A DNA stretch of 64,000 nucleotides from Rhodobacteraceae bacterium XHP0102. Its GTDB lineage: Bacteria > Pseudomonadota > Alphaproteobacteria > Rhodobacterales > Rhodobacteraceae. Numbering within the stretch: position 1 is the first letter of the stretch; every line of letters starts with the position of its first letter. Positions 47,954 to 56,954 of the stretch are shown in pieces. The stretch spans positions 62,001 through 126,000 of the forward strand of contig JAOWLD010000002.1 in NCBI GenBank assembly GCA_025751475.1, given 5' to 3'. The notes under the pieces are model-generated. The model was given only the letters and a program-made list of their open reading frames with translations. It was not told the origin of the DNA and did not search any database. The position numbers and the translations under genes were made by a program.

Positions 47954-49681
47954 GTGCAGAATGTTTCGCTGATTTGGATGTCACTCGATCGCCGCAAACA
48001 GGCGATGTTGATCGGGGCAGCCGCGGCCATGATTGCGGTGTTTGTCATATTGGCCCGATTTGCCGCGCAGCCCCCCCAAGCCCTGCTTTACGCGGGCCTT
48101 GATGCGGCGGCGGCGGGCGATGTGATCACCGCATTGGAGGCGCGCGGGGCAGGCTACTCTGTGCGGGGCGATGCGATCTATGTTGATCACATGATCCGCG
48201 ATGAACTGCGCATGGGTCTCGCCGCTGAAGGGCTGCCAAGCAACAGTGGCACAGGCTATGAATTGCTCGATCAATTATCCGCATTTGGCACCACCTCGCA
48301 AATGTTTGACGCCGCCTATTGGCGCGCAAAAGAGGGTGAGCTTGCCCGCACAATTCTCTCCAGCCCACATCTTTCGGCAGCGCGGGTTCATATTGCGATT
48401 CCCAGTCCGAATTTGGCGGGTCAACGCACGGAGACCACCGCATCCGTCACGGTGCGTGCCACAGGCGGCGCCATTGCCACGGCACAGGCGGAGGCTTTGC
48501 GCCATCTGGTGGCTGCATCCGTGCCAGGGCTCGCGGCGCGAAATGTCGCCATCATTGATGCGGACAGCGGTCAGGTGATCGGTGCTGAAGAGGGGACATT
48601 GACCGCCGCATCCGACCGCGCCGAACGGTTGAGGCTCAATATCCTGCGCCTGTTGGAGGCGCGCGTTGGCACAGGCAATGCCGTGGTCGAGGTTGCAGTG
48701 GAACTCTCCACCGAGAGCGAAACCTTGACGGAGCGGCGCATTGACCCCGAAAGCCGCGTTATCATCAGCAGTGAAGCCGAAGAAAGCACCAATTCGTCAC
48801 GCGATGGGGGCGGAGGGGCGGTTACGGTGGCCTCAAACCTGCCTGCAGGGGATGCCGCCAACGGCCAAGGCGCGGGCAGCGCGCAATCCAACGAAACCCG
48901 CGAGCGCACCACATTTGATCTGTCCGAAATTCAACGCGAAGTGCAGATGTATCCTGGGGCGTTGCGGCGCATCACGGTGGCGGTGATGGTCAATGAAGTG
49001 CAATCCGCCGCAGGAGATGTGACACCGCGCAGCACTGAGGAACTGGCCGCCCTCGATGATCTGGTGCGCTCTGCGATTGGCTTTGATGAGGCGCGCGGGG
49101 ATTTGGTCACAATCCGCTCCATGCCCTTTAAACCCGTTGTCGCCGCAGAGTTGGTCGAAGCCAATCCAGGGCTGTTGGCACGGCTTGACATCACGCGTTT
49201 GGGACAGATGGCTTTGCTCAGTGTGGTTGCGCTTGCCATTGCCTTTGGCTTGCTGCGCCCGTTGCTTCAATCCGCCCCCCTGCCCGCTTTGGACACGGAT
49301 GCCGCCTTAGACGGCGCCAAGCCATTGGGCATCCAAGGACGGGAAGCGGGCACAGCCATGCTGCCCTATGAACAAAGCGCGCGCACCGAAGGCGGAGGCA
49401 CGCAGGTGATTGCACTTTCAGGTCAAGGCACGACAAGCCCACAAGTGATCAATGCCAACATCACCAATGCCCAAGGTCGGCAGAACGAAACATCCACTTT
49501 CGAGATGCTTCCAACATTAAACGCCAACATCGCACCCATGGGGATGGAGGGTGATGGCGAGATGGCGGATCCGATCGAGCGTTTGCGCAAATTGATCGAA
49601 GAGCGCGAGGATGACACGGTCGAGATTTTGCGCACATGGATGCTGGAGGATGAGGTGCAGGCCAGTGGAGAGGCGAAATAA
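47954..49681 (+). CDS. fliF: Flagellar MS-ring protein FliF
   Basis: A 575-residue protein with two membrane helices (about 17-37 and 415-435) around a periplasmic ring-building part: ALLYAGLD, YELLDQLSAFGTTSQMFDAAYWRAKEGELARTI (short: GTTSQMFDAAYWRAKEGELA) and IAIPSPNLAGQRTETTASV. The C-terminal DPIERLRKLIEEREDDTVEILRTWML resembles the FliG-binding tail. GTG start at 47954 follows AAAGGA; a frame extends to 47885 without family likeness. Heads fliF-fliH-fliN-fliP. Confidence 0.94.
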   Translation: MQNVSLIWMSLDRRKQAMLIGAAAAMIAVFVILARFAAQPPQALLYAGLDAAAAGDVITALEARGAGYSVRGDAIYVDHMIRDELRMGLAAEGLPSNSGTGYELLDQLSAFGTTSQMFDAAYWRAKEGELARTILSSPHLSAARVHIAIPSPNLAGQRTETTASVTVRATGGAIATAQAEALRHLVAASVPGLAARNVAIIDADSGQVIGAEEGTLTAASDRAERLRLNILRLLEARVGTGNAVVEVAVELSTESETLTERRIDPESRVIISSEAEESTNSSRDGGGGAVTVASNLPAGDAANGQGAGSAQSNETRERTTFDLSEIQREVQMYPGALRRITVAVMVNEVQSAAGDVTPRSTEELAALDDLVRSAIGFDEARGDLVTIRSMPFKPVVAAELVEANPGLLARLDITRLGQMALLSVVALAIAFGLLRPLLQSAPLPALDTDAALDGAKPLGIQGREAGTAMLPYEQSARTEGGGTQVIALSGQGTTSPQVINANITNAQGRQNETSTFEMLPTLNANIAPMGMEGDGEMADPIERLRKLIEEREDDTVEILRTWMLEDEVQASGEAK

Positions 49682-50295
49682 TGCCCAAACCCATTTTGCT
49701 TGAGGATTTTGACGACAGCGCAGGAGATCGAGACAGCCACAGCACCCGCGCCCTCGAAGCAGCGAAGCAAACCGCATATGAAACGGGCTATCGCTCTGGT
49801 TGGGACGATTGCGCCGCGGCGATGGAGGCCGAGTCCACGCAGCTTGGCGCTGATGTGGCGCAAAATTTGCGCGACCTCAGCTTTACCTATGAGGAAGCCC
49901 GCCAAGACGTGATCTCAGGGGTCAAATCCCTGCTTGAAGGGATCACCGAGCAAATCCTGCCCAATCTTGCGGCACAGGCCATTTTGCCCGTGTTAGACGC
50001 CGAAATCGGCACGATTTTATCAAAAATGGGCCAAATGAAAATCACGCTCATCGCAGCTCCCGACCTGTGCCCAAATCTTCGGAAATTGGCGGATCGGCAT
50101 CTTGAGGCTGACCTTGAAATTCACCCCGACCCCGCCCTTGGCGCAGGACAGGTGACCCTGAAATTCGCGGGGCAGGAGCAAGAAATTGATCTTCAAGCGG
50201 CAAGCAGTGCCATCGCCACCGCGATCCAAGAATTTCTGTCCCAATCCGGTGCCGCACCCGTGCGGCACATCACACAAGAAGGGCTCGCCTCATGA
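49681..50295 (+). CDS. FliH-like flagellar assembly protein
   Basis: A 204-residue protein overlapping the fliF stop by one base. Helical first half (about 25-95) and a C-terminal domain with QAILPVLDAEIGTILSKM, PNLRKLADRHLEADLEIHPDPALGAGQVTLKF (short: PDPALGAGQVTLKF), the V-ATPase-E-like end of FliH. Place and shape support FliH, the FliI regulator, though fliI lies elsewhere. It overlaps fliN by ATGA. Confidence 0.75.
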   Translation: MPKPILLEDFDDSAGDRDSHSTRALEAAKQTAYETGYRSGWDDCAAAMEAESTQLGADVAQNLRDLSFTYEEARQDVISGVKSLLEGITEQILPNLAAQAILPVLDAEIGTILSKMGQMKITLIAAPDLCPNLRKLADRHLEADLEIHPDPALGAGQVTLKFAGQEQEIDLQAASSAIATAIQEFLSQSGAAPVRHITQEGLAS

Positions 50296-50573
50296 GTGCT
50301 GATCTTTCCGCCCAATTGCGCAATCCCGCCCTGCGCGCCCTCCCGATAGAGATACGCGTCTCGGTTGGACGCGCGCGCCTAAGCATCACAGAATTGCTTG
50401 ATCTCGATCCAGACGCGGTTCTGACGCTCGACCGTGCCATCGAAGATCGGGTGGAACTTTTCGTGGGGGAGCGTCTGGTTGCCTATGGCGAACTGACAGA
50501 GATTGAAGAGGAAACCAAAACCCGCCTCGGCGTGCGGGTGATTGAAGTTGTGGAAAGCGGTGATGCGACCTAA
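50292..50573 (+). CDS. fliN: Flagellar motor switch protein FliN
   Basis: A 93-residue SpoA-domain protein: IEIRVSVGRARLSITELLDLDPDAVLTLDR and VELFVGERLVAYGELTEIEEETKTRLGVRV (shortened here to VELFVGERLVAYGEL) are FliN. It forms the bottom of the C ring with FliM and FliG; neither of those is found in this window. It overlaps fliP by 11 bases. Confidence 0.94.
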   Translation: MSADLSAQLRNPALRALPIEIRVSVGRARLSITELLDLDPDAVLTLDRAIEDRVELFVGERLVAYGELTEIEEETKTRLGVRVIEVVESGDAT

Positions 50574-51291
50574 TCCGCTTTGGCTGATCGCTTTGATCGC
50601 GGGCTTTGGCCTTTGGCCCAGCGGCGCGGAGGCGCAGGCGCTTTTCGCGCCCGAGATGTTCGAGGATGACGCCCTCAGCGGTCGTGTGATTCAATTGATT
50701 GCCCTGATCACGGTTCTCAGCCTCGCGCCAGGCCTCGCCATTATGATCACCTGCTTTCCTTTTATCGTCACGGTTCTCTCGATCCTTCGTTTGGCCTTGG
50801 GGTTACAACAATCCCCGCCCAATATGCTGATTGTCAGCCTCGCGTTGTTTCTCACCTATTTCGTCATGAGCCCGACATTTGAAATCGCTTATGCAACAGG
50901 CATTGCACCGATTTTGGAGGGCCGCATTCCCCTTGAGGAGGGGCTGCGCTTGGCCTTTGCGCCCTTTGAAACCTTCATGCTTGGGCGCGCGGCCCCCGAC
51001 ACTTTGGCCAATTTGGTCAATCTGCGCGGTGCCGAGGCCGAGAGTGCACCGCCCGCTTCGATCCTGATCCCTGCATTCATGCTGTCCGAGGTTGAGCGGG
51101 CCTTCCAAATCGGTTTCCTTCTGTTTCTGCCCTTCCTTGTCATTGACCTGGTCGTTGCAGCGGTGCTGATGTCGATGGGGATGATGATGGTGCCGCCTGC
51201 ACTCGTGTCCCTGCCTTTCAAACTGGCTTTTTTTGTTGTGGCCGATGGCTGGTCTTTGGTGACCGAAGCCCTCGTGCGCAGCTATTTTTAA
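50563..51291 (+). CDS. fliP: Flagellar export gate protein FliP
   Basis: A 242-residue membrane protein with a cleavable signal peptide (about 1-24, GAEAQA) and four hydrophobic helices. FliP marks are visible: FPFIVTVLSILRLALGLQQSPPN and PAFMLSEVERAFQIGFLLFLPFLVIDLVVA (short: ILRLALGLQQSPPN, LSEVERAFQIGFLLFLPF). ATG at 50563 lies inside the fliN end. It belongs to the FliPQR export gate. Confidence 0.95.
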   Translation: MRPNPLWLIALIAGFGLWPSGAEAQALFAPEMFEDDALSGRVIQLIALITVLSLAPGLAIMITCFPFIVTVLSILRLALGLQQSPPNMLIVSLALFLTYFVMSPTFEIAYATGIAPILEGRIPLEEGLRLAFAPFETFMLGRAAPDTLANLVNLRGAEAESAPPASILIPAFMLSEVERAFQIGFLLFLPFLVIDLVVAAVLMSMGMMMVPPALVSLPFKLAFFVVADGWSLVTEALVRSYF

Positions 51292-51317
51292 CCCTCCATT
51301 CCAAGAGAAATCGGCCC

Positions 51318-51923
51318 ATGTCCCAAAACCCGAACAGACCTGCTCCTGCTCCCGCAACGGCCATGGGAAAGGCGGAAATCCTTATGGCTATATTGGGGCA
51401 AGAAAAACTCGAGGCTTTGCGCAAGAAAGGGCTGGATCTCGGCAAGGCCGATACGGCACCCCAAGACAGTGGTGCAGCAAAGGCCACTGCCGAAATTCTT
51501 GCGCGCCAATTGATTGCGCGGCTGGCCGATAAACCCCCGACAACATCGCAATTCGATGAAACCCAATCATCGAACGCGCCTGCACGCACCGCTGCCCCCC
51601 TGCGTGGCCCCGCGGCGCAAGACCCTTCGCAAGAGACCACTCAACGGCCCTTGAAAGACCCCGCGCCAGGTCAAAAACCCGCAGCGCCGCGCGTGGCACC
51701 GCGCAAACAACCTGACCGTGACGCTTTGTTGCGGCGCGTGGCGCAATATGTGACCCCACAAACCCTACCGTTGGAACATCCTGCGGTGATTGCGCGTCTT
51801 ATTTTGGGGCAAGGGCCTGAACACCGCATGGCGGTGTTGCGCGCCCTTTCAGGGCCAAAGGCACGCGCCGTGGCGCATTTTATGCGCCTTATGAAAAGGC
51901 AAACACCACGTGCCGAGGGTTAA
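51318..51923 (+). CDS. Hypothetical protein between fliP and flgI
   Basis: A 201-residue protein I do not recognise. The N-terminus has a short helical motif (GKAEILMAILGQEKLEALRKKG, about 17-38; short: ILGQEKLEALRKKG), the middle (about 75-135) is rich in Pro, Ala and Gln and probably unstructured, and the C-terminus is a helical basic domain (LLRRVAQYVTPQTLPLEHP, VLRALSGPKARAVAHFMRLM). No signal peptide or membrane segment. It follows fliP by 26 bases and converges with flgI, overlapping by four bases. Confidence 0.65.
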   Translation: MSQNPNRPAPAPATAMGKAEILMAILGQEKLEALRKKGLDLGKADTAPQDSGAAKATAEILARQLIARLADKPPTTSQFDETQSSNAPARTAAPLRGPAAQDPSQETTQRPLKDPAPGQKPAAPRVAPRKQPDRDALLRRVAQYVTPQTLPLEHPAVIARLILGQGPEHRMAVLRALSGPKARAVAHFMRLMKRQTPRAEG

Positions 51924-53020
51924 CGCACCACAAATTCCGCGTGCAACGCACCTGCCGCCCGAATGGAATGTAGAATATCGATCATGTCGCGCGGGGAGAC
52001 GCCCAACGCATTTAACCCTGCCACAACTTCGGACAAATTCGCCCCCGAGGGCAATTCGGCCAATTGGATCCCAGGCTCCTCATCAATCTCTGCACGACCG
52101 CGCGGCACGATCACGGTTTCACCTTCGGCGAAGGGATTGGGTTGCACCACCATCGGCGTGTCCTCGATCCGCAACGTCAAATTACCTTGCGCCACCGCAA
52201 CACGACTGATCCGAACATCCTGCCCCATGACAATCGTGCCCGAGCGTTGATCAACCACCACGCGGGCGCGGGTTTGTGGTTCGACCTCGATATTTTCAAG
52301 CTGCGCAAGGGCGTGCGCAGGTGAGGGTGCATTGGTGCGTCCGATATCCAGACTGACCGTGCCCGAATCCAACATCTGCGCCACGCTGCGTCCGAAATCC
52401 GCATTGATCGCCGCCTCGATGCGTGCGGCTGTGGTAAAATCAGGGCTGCGCAGAGCCAGTCTTATCCGTGACAAATCCGCAAGACGAAAATCAATTTCGC
52501 GCTCCACCCGCGCGCCTGCAGGGACAACGCCCGCGGTTGGCACACCTTGCACAACCTGTGCCGCATCACCCGCCGCTGCCGCGCCCCCTGCGAGAACCGA
52601 TCCTTGTGCCACGGCATAAATCTCGCCATCCGCCGCGGTCAGAGGCGTCATCACCAAAGTGCCCCCCAGCAGGCTGTCGGCATCGCCAATTGCCGATACG
52701 GTTACATCAATCTGTCCACCCGCGCGCGCAAAAGGCGGTAAGCTCGCCGTGACAATAACCGCCGCAACATTTTGAGGTCGAAACTCCTCACCTGCAACAT
52801 TCACGCCCAATCGCTCCAGAATATTGGCCATGATTTCTTCCGTGAAGGGCGCATTCCGCAGCCCGTCACCTGTGCCATTGAGACCGACCACCAAACCATA
52901 GCCTATCAGGTCATTGCCGCGCACCCCGTCAAATTCCACCAAATCCTTGATCCGCACAGGCGCGGCAGAGGCCGAAACCGTGACCAGCACCAAGGCCCAG
53001 ATCAGCGCGAGCAGCCTCAT
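51920..53020 (-). CDS. flgI: Flagellar P-ring protein FlgI
   Basis: A 366-residue secreted protein. A signal peptide (about 1-19, SASAAP) is followed by RIKDLVEFDGVRGNDLIGYGLVVGLNGTGD, the FlgI start. Blocks NVAAVIVTASLPPFARAGG and the C-terminal EVVAGLNALGVSPRDMIDILHSIRAAGALHAEFVVR (short: LNALGVSPRDMIDILHSIR) complete it. It forms the P ring. Its start overlaps the flgL stop by four bases. Confidence 0.96.
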   Translation of the reverse strand: MRLLALIWALVLVTVSASAAPVRIKDLVEFDGVRGNDLIGYGLVVGLNGTGDGLRNAPFTEEIMANILERLGVNVAGEEFRPQNVAAVIVTASLPPFARAGGQIDVTVSAIGDADSLLGGTLVMTPLTAADGEIYAVAQGSVLAGGAAAAGDAAQVVQGVPTAGVVPAGARVEREIDFRLADLSRIRLALRSPDFTTAARIEAAINADFGRSVAQMLDSGTVSLDIGRTNAPSPAHALAQLENIEVEPQTRARVVVDQRSGTIVMGQDVRISRVAVAQGNLTLRIEDTPMVVQPNPFAEGETVIVPRGRAEIDEEPGIQLAELPSGANLSEVVAGLNALGVSPRDMIDILHSIRAAGALHAEFVVR

Positions 53021-54029
53021 CTCAAAAACTCCGCAAGGTTCAGGCGCGAAAGGCGCGCGGTCATCATGAACAGCATCTCCAACTGATTGCGCACGGCTTC
53101 TAATTCTGTGGCGGTTTCAAACGGGTCAATCGCCAAAATCCGCGCCTGCTCCAATTTTAGACTTGTGGTCAAGCTGTCTTGGCGGACACGGGCCTCCTCT
53201 ACCCGCGCCTGCAAAGCACCCAATTCGGCCCGCGTTTCGGAAAGGGCGTCTTGGCTAGACAACATATACCCGCCCGCCGCACGGAGTATTTCGGATTGGG
53301 CGGCTTGTGTGATTGGGCCGATGTCGCGCACGGCCAATGCGCCCAAGGCGAGGGCCATCAACCCCTCGCGGATGGCGGGGTCAAGGGCGGTGATATCCGC
53401 CTGCAACACCTCACCCTCACCCGTGACAAACTGTGGCGGTTGTCCTGCCCCACCCGAATAGGCGAGGGTTTCATAGCCCCCCCTGGCGACATAAACCAAG
53501 CCTCAACCCGTGCGATGACCTCCGCGCCATCTGCGGCATCCGCCACGAGGGTCGTCAATGCGTCCATGATATCCGATGGTTGGACAAGCGCGGCACGATC
53601 GGTCATATCCCCCGAGAACAGGGAGCGCCCTGCAACCTTGGTGTTCATCGCGCCAATGGCCTGCGCCAGCACCGCCTCCGTATCCGCAGCGCCACCTGCA
53701 AGGCGCGACACCTGACCCGAGGCCGTGGCAGATAAGATCACGGGTGCCAGTTCGGACAGTTTGTCATGCAGCAGTTGTAAACTGTCTTGCTGCGCGGTTG
53801 TGGCAATTTCCGCCTCAGCAAGCGAGTTTCGGTAAATTTCCGCCATCCGCAAACCGCGTTCGACCGTGGTCATCATCGTGAAATCGCCACGCACCGCGCG
53901 GCTCACATCAGTTTTGCGCCCTGACGCCAGTTCCTCGGCCAAACGGGTCAATTCTTGTGACACGGTTTCATTATGTTGGCGCGTTCGGAACGCCTGCGCC
54001 ATATCCCCCATCGAGCTTGAACTGGTCAT
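53017..54029 (-). pseudogene. flgL: Flagellar hook-filament junction protein FlgL, frameshifted at a G7 tract
   Basis: FlgL is split between two frames. The first 182 codons (54029 to 53484, from MTSSSSMGDMAQAFRTRQHN to AWFMSP) are in one frame; the rest, from GYETLAYSGG to LSRLNLAEFLR at 53017, is in another. The break sits on seven Cs at 53477-53483 (seven Gs on the coding strand). One more G would give SPGGGYETLAYSGG and an intact 337-residue FlgL of normal length. Read as is, the product is a 223-residue truncation. Causes could be sequencing error, true mutation, or a phase-variable tract. It is coupled to flgK (ATGA) and flgI. Confidence 0.85.
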
Positions 54030-55492
54030 CGGCTCCCGATCCTCATGAGCTGGTTGAGCATATCCTCGGCCGTTTGAATCAATTTTGCATTGGCAGCATA
54101 GGCTTGCTCAATCAAAAGCAATTCTTGCATTTCCGCATCAGTATCGACCCTTGTGCGCAACTCGGCCTCGCGCAAGGTGTTGCGGCGACTTGTGGAAAAA
54201 CTGCTTTCTGTCTCGGCCGTTTGGCGCGCAATCCCAACAATCGACAGATAATCCCCTCCCAAATCACTCAGGCTGCGCGCCGCGCCAGAAAATCCGCCCG
54301 ATTGGGTCACACGCGCTTCTTGGATTGCGTTCAACATCGCGGTGAGAATTGTAGCGTTTCCCAGCGCGCCCTCGCTTGGCGCGGCAATTCCGTCACGCAG
54401 ACGCCAAACCGCCCCGCCTTGCGCGGGATCCACCAAAGCATTGACCCGCAAGCGCCCTGCAAGGCCAATTTCATTGGCGGCTACGGCCAAACTGCCCGCA
54501 TCCGTAAACAGTCCAGGCACGCCAATGGGGCGGGCTGGATCGATATTGGGGGCATCGAGCCTTTCGGTCAAATTGCGTGCCAAAGCATCAATTTGGATTT
54601 GCGCGTTCGGGGCGATTTGATCGCGCAGCATGAACAGGGTCGACAAAGCCCCGCCAGGGATCGCGGGAAAATCGCCGCCCATATTCAAACTGCGGCCATT
54701 GACGGTTAAGGTTGCAAGACCGCCATTAAGGACGGTCATATCGGCCGCAATCACGGGGGTAGAGGTAAAGCCAAATTGGGCGGGCACACCATCCAACAAG
54801 GTAATACCATCGGCTGTGTAAAGCATTGCAAGGCCCGCCGCATCGCGCAATTCACGGATCGGCATAAGACCTGACATCTCATCAATAAGCCGCTGTTGAT
54901 GGTCCAGCATGGAGGAGGTATCGCGTCCGCCGCCTTGATAGGCTCGAATTTGGGCATTCAATTGGGCGATCTGTTGCAGAGATGTGTTGATCTTTTCGAC
55001 CTGCCGCATGATTTCAGTATCTGCCTCGCGGCGGGCATCTTGAATACCGTCAGAAATGCTGTTGAGTTTTTGGGTCAGCTGCTGCGCTTCATTGAGGACC
55101 GAAACCAACCGCGACTGGCTATCGGGTCGCGTGGCGGCGGCGGTCACCGCCGCTTCAAACGCGTCCAAGCGGCCTGACAGACTGGAAGGATCATCTGGCA
55201 TCCCGATCAGGCTCTCGACACGTTTGTAGAAGCTCGCCATGCCTGCGGCTTGTGCCTCGGCGGCATCGGCCTCGCGGCGCTGACCGATCAAAACAGGATC
55301 TGAAATGCGCGATACCCCGACCACACGCACACCTGAACCATAGGTCGTGCCAAGGGTTGTGGTCGTTTCGAGACGCCGCACACCATAGCCTTCGGAGCGC
55401 GCATTGGCGATGTTGGAGGCCACAACATCCGCCCCACGGCCCGTGGCGACCAACCCCGTCAGGGCATTATGCAGCGCGTTTGAGATTGACAT
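54026..55492 (-). CDS. flgK: Flagellar hook-associated protein FlgK
   Basis: A 488-residue protein with the FlgK N-terminal rod-like motif ADVVASNIANARSEGYGVRRLETTTTLG (short: VASNIANARSEGYGVRR), a long helical part and the C-terminal EAELRTRVDTDAEMQELLLIEQAYAANAKLI (short: DAEMQELLLIEQAYAANAKLI in part). It joins hook and filament together with FlgL. Start ATG at 55492; 34 bases separate it from flgE, same strand. Confidence 0.95.
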   Translation of the reverse strand: MSISNALHNALTGLVATGRGADVVASNIANARSEGYGVRRLETTTTLGTTYGSGVRVVGVSRISDPVLIGQRREADAAEAQAAGMASFYKRVESLIGMPDDPSSLSGRLDAFEAAVTAAATRPDSQSRLVSVLNEAQQLTQKLNSISDGIQDARREADTEIMRQVEKINTSLQQIAQLNAQIRAYQGGGRDTSSMLDHQQRLIDEMSGLMPIRELRDAAGLAMLYTADGITLLDGVPAQFGFTSTPVIAADMTVLNGGLATLTVNGRSLNMGGDFPAIPGGALSTLFMLRDQIAPNAQIQIDALARNLTERLDAPNIDPARPIGVPGLFTDAGSLAVAANEIGLAGRLRVNALVDPAQGGAVWRLRDGIAAPSEGALGNATILTAMLNAIQEARVTQSGGFSGAARSLSDLGGDYLSIVGIARQTAETESSFSTSRRNTLREAELRTRVDTDAEMQELLLIEQAYAANAKLIQTAEDMLNQLMRIGSR

Positions 55493-55526
55493 TCTGTCAG
55501 CCTAATATGGGCGCGACTGCGCCTGA

Positions 55527-56825
55527 TTACCGTTTGATATTCGTGGTTTCTTGCAGCATCTCATCCACGGTTTGGATCACCTTGGCATTCGAGGAATAAG
55601 CCCGTTGTGTTTGGATCAATTGGGTCAATTCCCCCGCCACATCGGTGGCCGACTCCTCCCGTGAAAATCCCACCATTTGTCCAGTTGGGCCTTCCCCTGC
55701 ATTCCACAAGAAGAACGAGCCGCTGTCAGGCGAGATGCGATAAGATTGGTTGTTCAGTGAAATCAACCCGTTGGGATTTGGAACATCTACAACGGGGATT
55801 TGGTAAATCGTGCGGGTAAATCCGCTGTCGTAAATCGCGTGCATGAAACCGTTTGTATCGACTTCGATGCGGTTGAGATTGCCAACGGGTGATCCGTTCT
55901 TGATGACGGGCGCGCGGGCGAATGTATCGGACAGCTGTGTGAGGCCTGAGGGCGAATTCAGTTCCCCAATTTTAACTTCAATCGGCCCGCCAGAAACAAC
56001 AAGCGGCAATTGCCCCGAAATTGGGTCATAATCAGGACCGCTGATTGTGGTGACCGAGCTCAAATTGCCGCCATTGCCGCGGCTGTTGTCAAAGACCAAA
56101 GTGTATTCCCCGATCGGCGTAGCACCCGTGGCACTGTCGCGCACCACCATGGTCCAAGTGTTCGAGGTGCCACTGGCAGGGACCGTGGGGCTAAAGGTGA
56201 TCTCAAGACTTTGGGATGTGCCCATATTGTCAAAATATTCAGCCGAGGTCACCAAAGGATCGCCATCACTGCCTGCGATTGTATAGGTGGCGGGCAAGTT
56301 CACCGACAGTTCCATCCGCGTGGTGGGGTCGCCTGCAAATTGGTTGGAATTGATCCGCACAGGACGCAACCCATCAAACGTATCGCGCGGATAGGTCGGC
56401 ACAGTTCCATCTGCACTTGCGGGCCAACCCATCAGGACCATTCCCGTATCCGTGGTCAAAACACCCTCGGAATCTGCGCGGAAGGACCCGGTCGTGGTCA
56501 ATAGAACAGGCGGGTTTCCCGCCACGGTTAATTGCGTGGCCTCGGCCACGGGCAACATACCGCGCCCGCCGATGGCCAGATCGGTTGGATTATCCGTGGT
56601 GATCAAGGTGCCGCGCTGATCAATCATCCGATGGGTCGTCACCCGCACCCCGCCCGCAGAATAACTGCCCGCCCCTTGGTGGATGACAAGGGAATGAAAA
56701 TCCGCAACGGCGCGTTTATACCCAAAGGTGCTCGAATTCGCGATATTGTCGGAGATCGTGGCCAATCGACTTGCATTTACGTTCAAGCCTGCGACACCCG
56801 CGTTCAAGGATGAAGAAATGGTCAT
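55527..56825 (-). CDS. flgE: Flagellar hook protein FlgE
   Basis: A 432-residue hook protein. N-terminus LNVNASRLATISDNIANSSTFGYKRA, hook-domain blocks PTDLAIGGRGMLPV and the C-terminal ELTQLIQTQRAYSSNAKVIQTVDEM are clear. The central insert is of ordinary FlgE length. A CtrA-like TTAG-N7-TTAA box stands 80 bases upstream. It starts the flgE-flgK-flgL-flgI group. Confidence 0.96.
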   Translation of the reverse strand: MTISSSLNAGVAGLNVNASRLATISDNIANSSTFGYKRAVADFHSLVIHQGAGSYSAGGVRVTTHRMIDQRGTLITTDNPTDLAIGGRGMLPVAEATQLTVAGNPPVLLTTTGSFRADSEGVLTTDTGMVLMGWPASADGTVPTYPRDTFDGLRPVRINSNQFAGDPTTRMELSVNLPATYTIAGSDGDPLVTSAEYFDNMGTSQSLEITFSPTVPASGTSNTWTMVVRDSATGATPIGEYTLVFDNSRGNGGNLSSVTTISGPDYDPISGQLPLVVSGGPIEVKIGELNSPSGLTQLSDTFARAPVIKNGSPVGNLNRIEVDTNGFMHAIYDSGFTRTIYQIPVVDVPNPNGLISLNNQSYRISPDSGSFFLWNAGEGPTGQMVGFSREESATDVAGELTQLIQTQRAYSSNAKVIQTVDEMLQETTNIKR

Positions 56826-56905
56826 CAGGAAAGCGCCTTTCTGCTGCTGTCTCTTGCACCCCCAACTCCTTCAGGGGCGGTTGCGCCTATGATGGGAAAG
56901 CGGGT

Positions 56906-56920
56906 TTAACATCAGCCTAA
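56906..56920. promoter_or_regulatory. CtrA-like box upstream of flgE
   Basis: TTAA-N7-CTAA on the plus strand, TTAG-N7-TTAA toward flgE, one mismatch from consensus. It is in the 129-base gap between the stop of motB and the start of flgE, so it can only serve flgE. Confidence 0.5.
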
Positions 56921-56954
56921 CATCTAAAATGCGGTGTATTTTTCTCCGCGCAGC

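Noticed and set aside
53017-53499. Separate 160-aa gene called from a TTG downstream of flgL
   Set aside because: Its sequence is the C-terminal half of FlgL and joins the upstream frame exactly at the G tract, so it is a frameshift fragment, not an independent gene.
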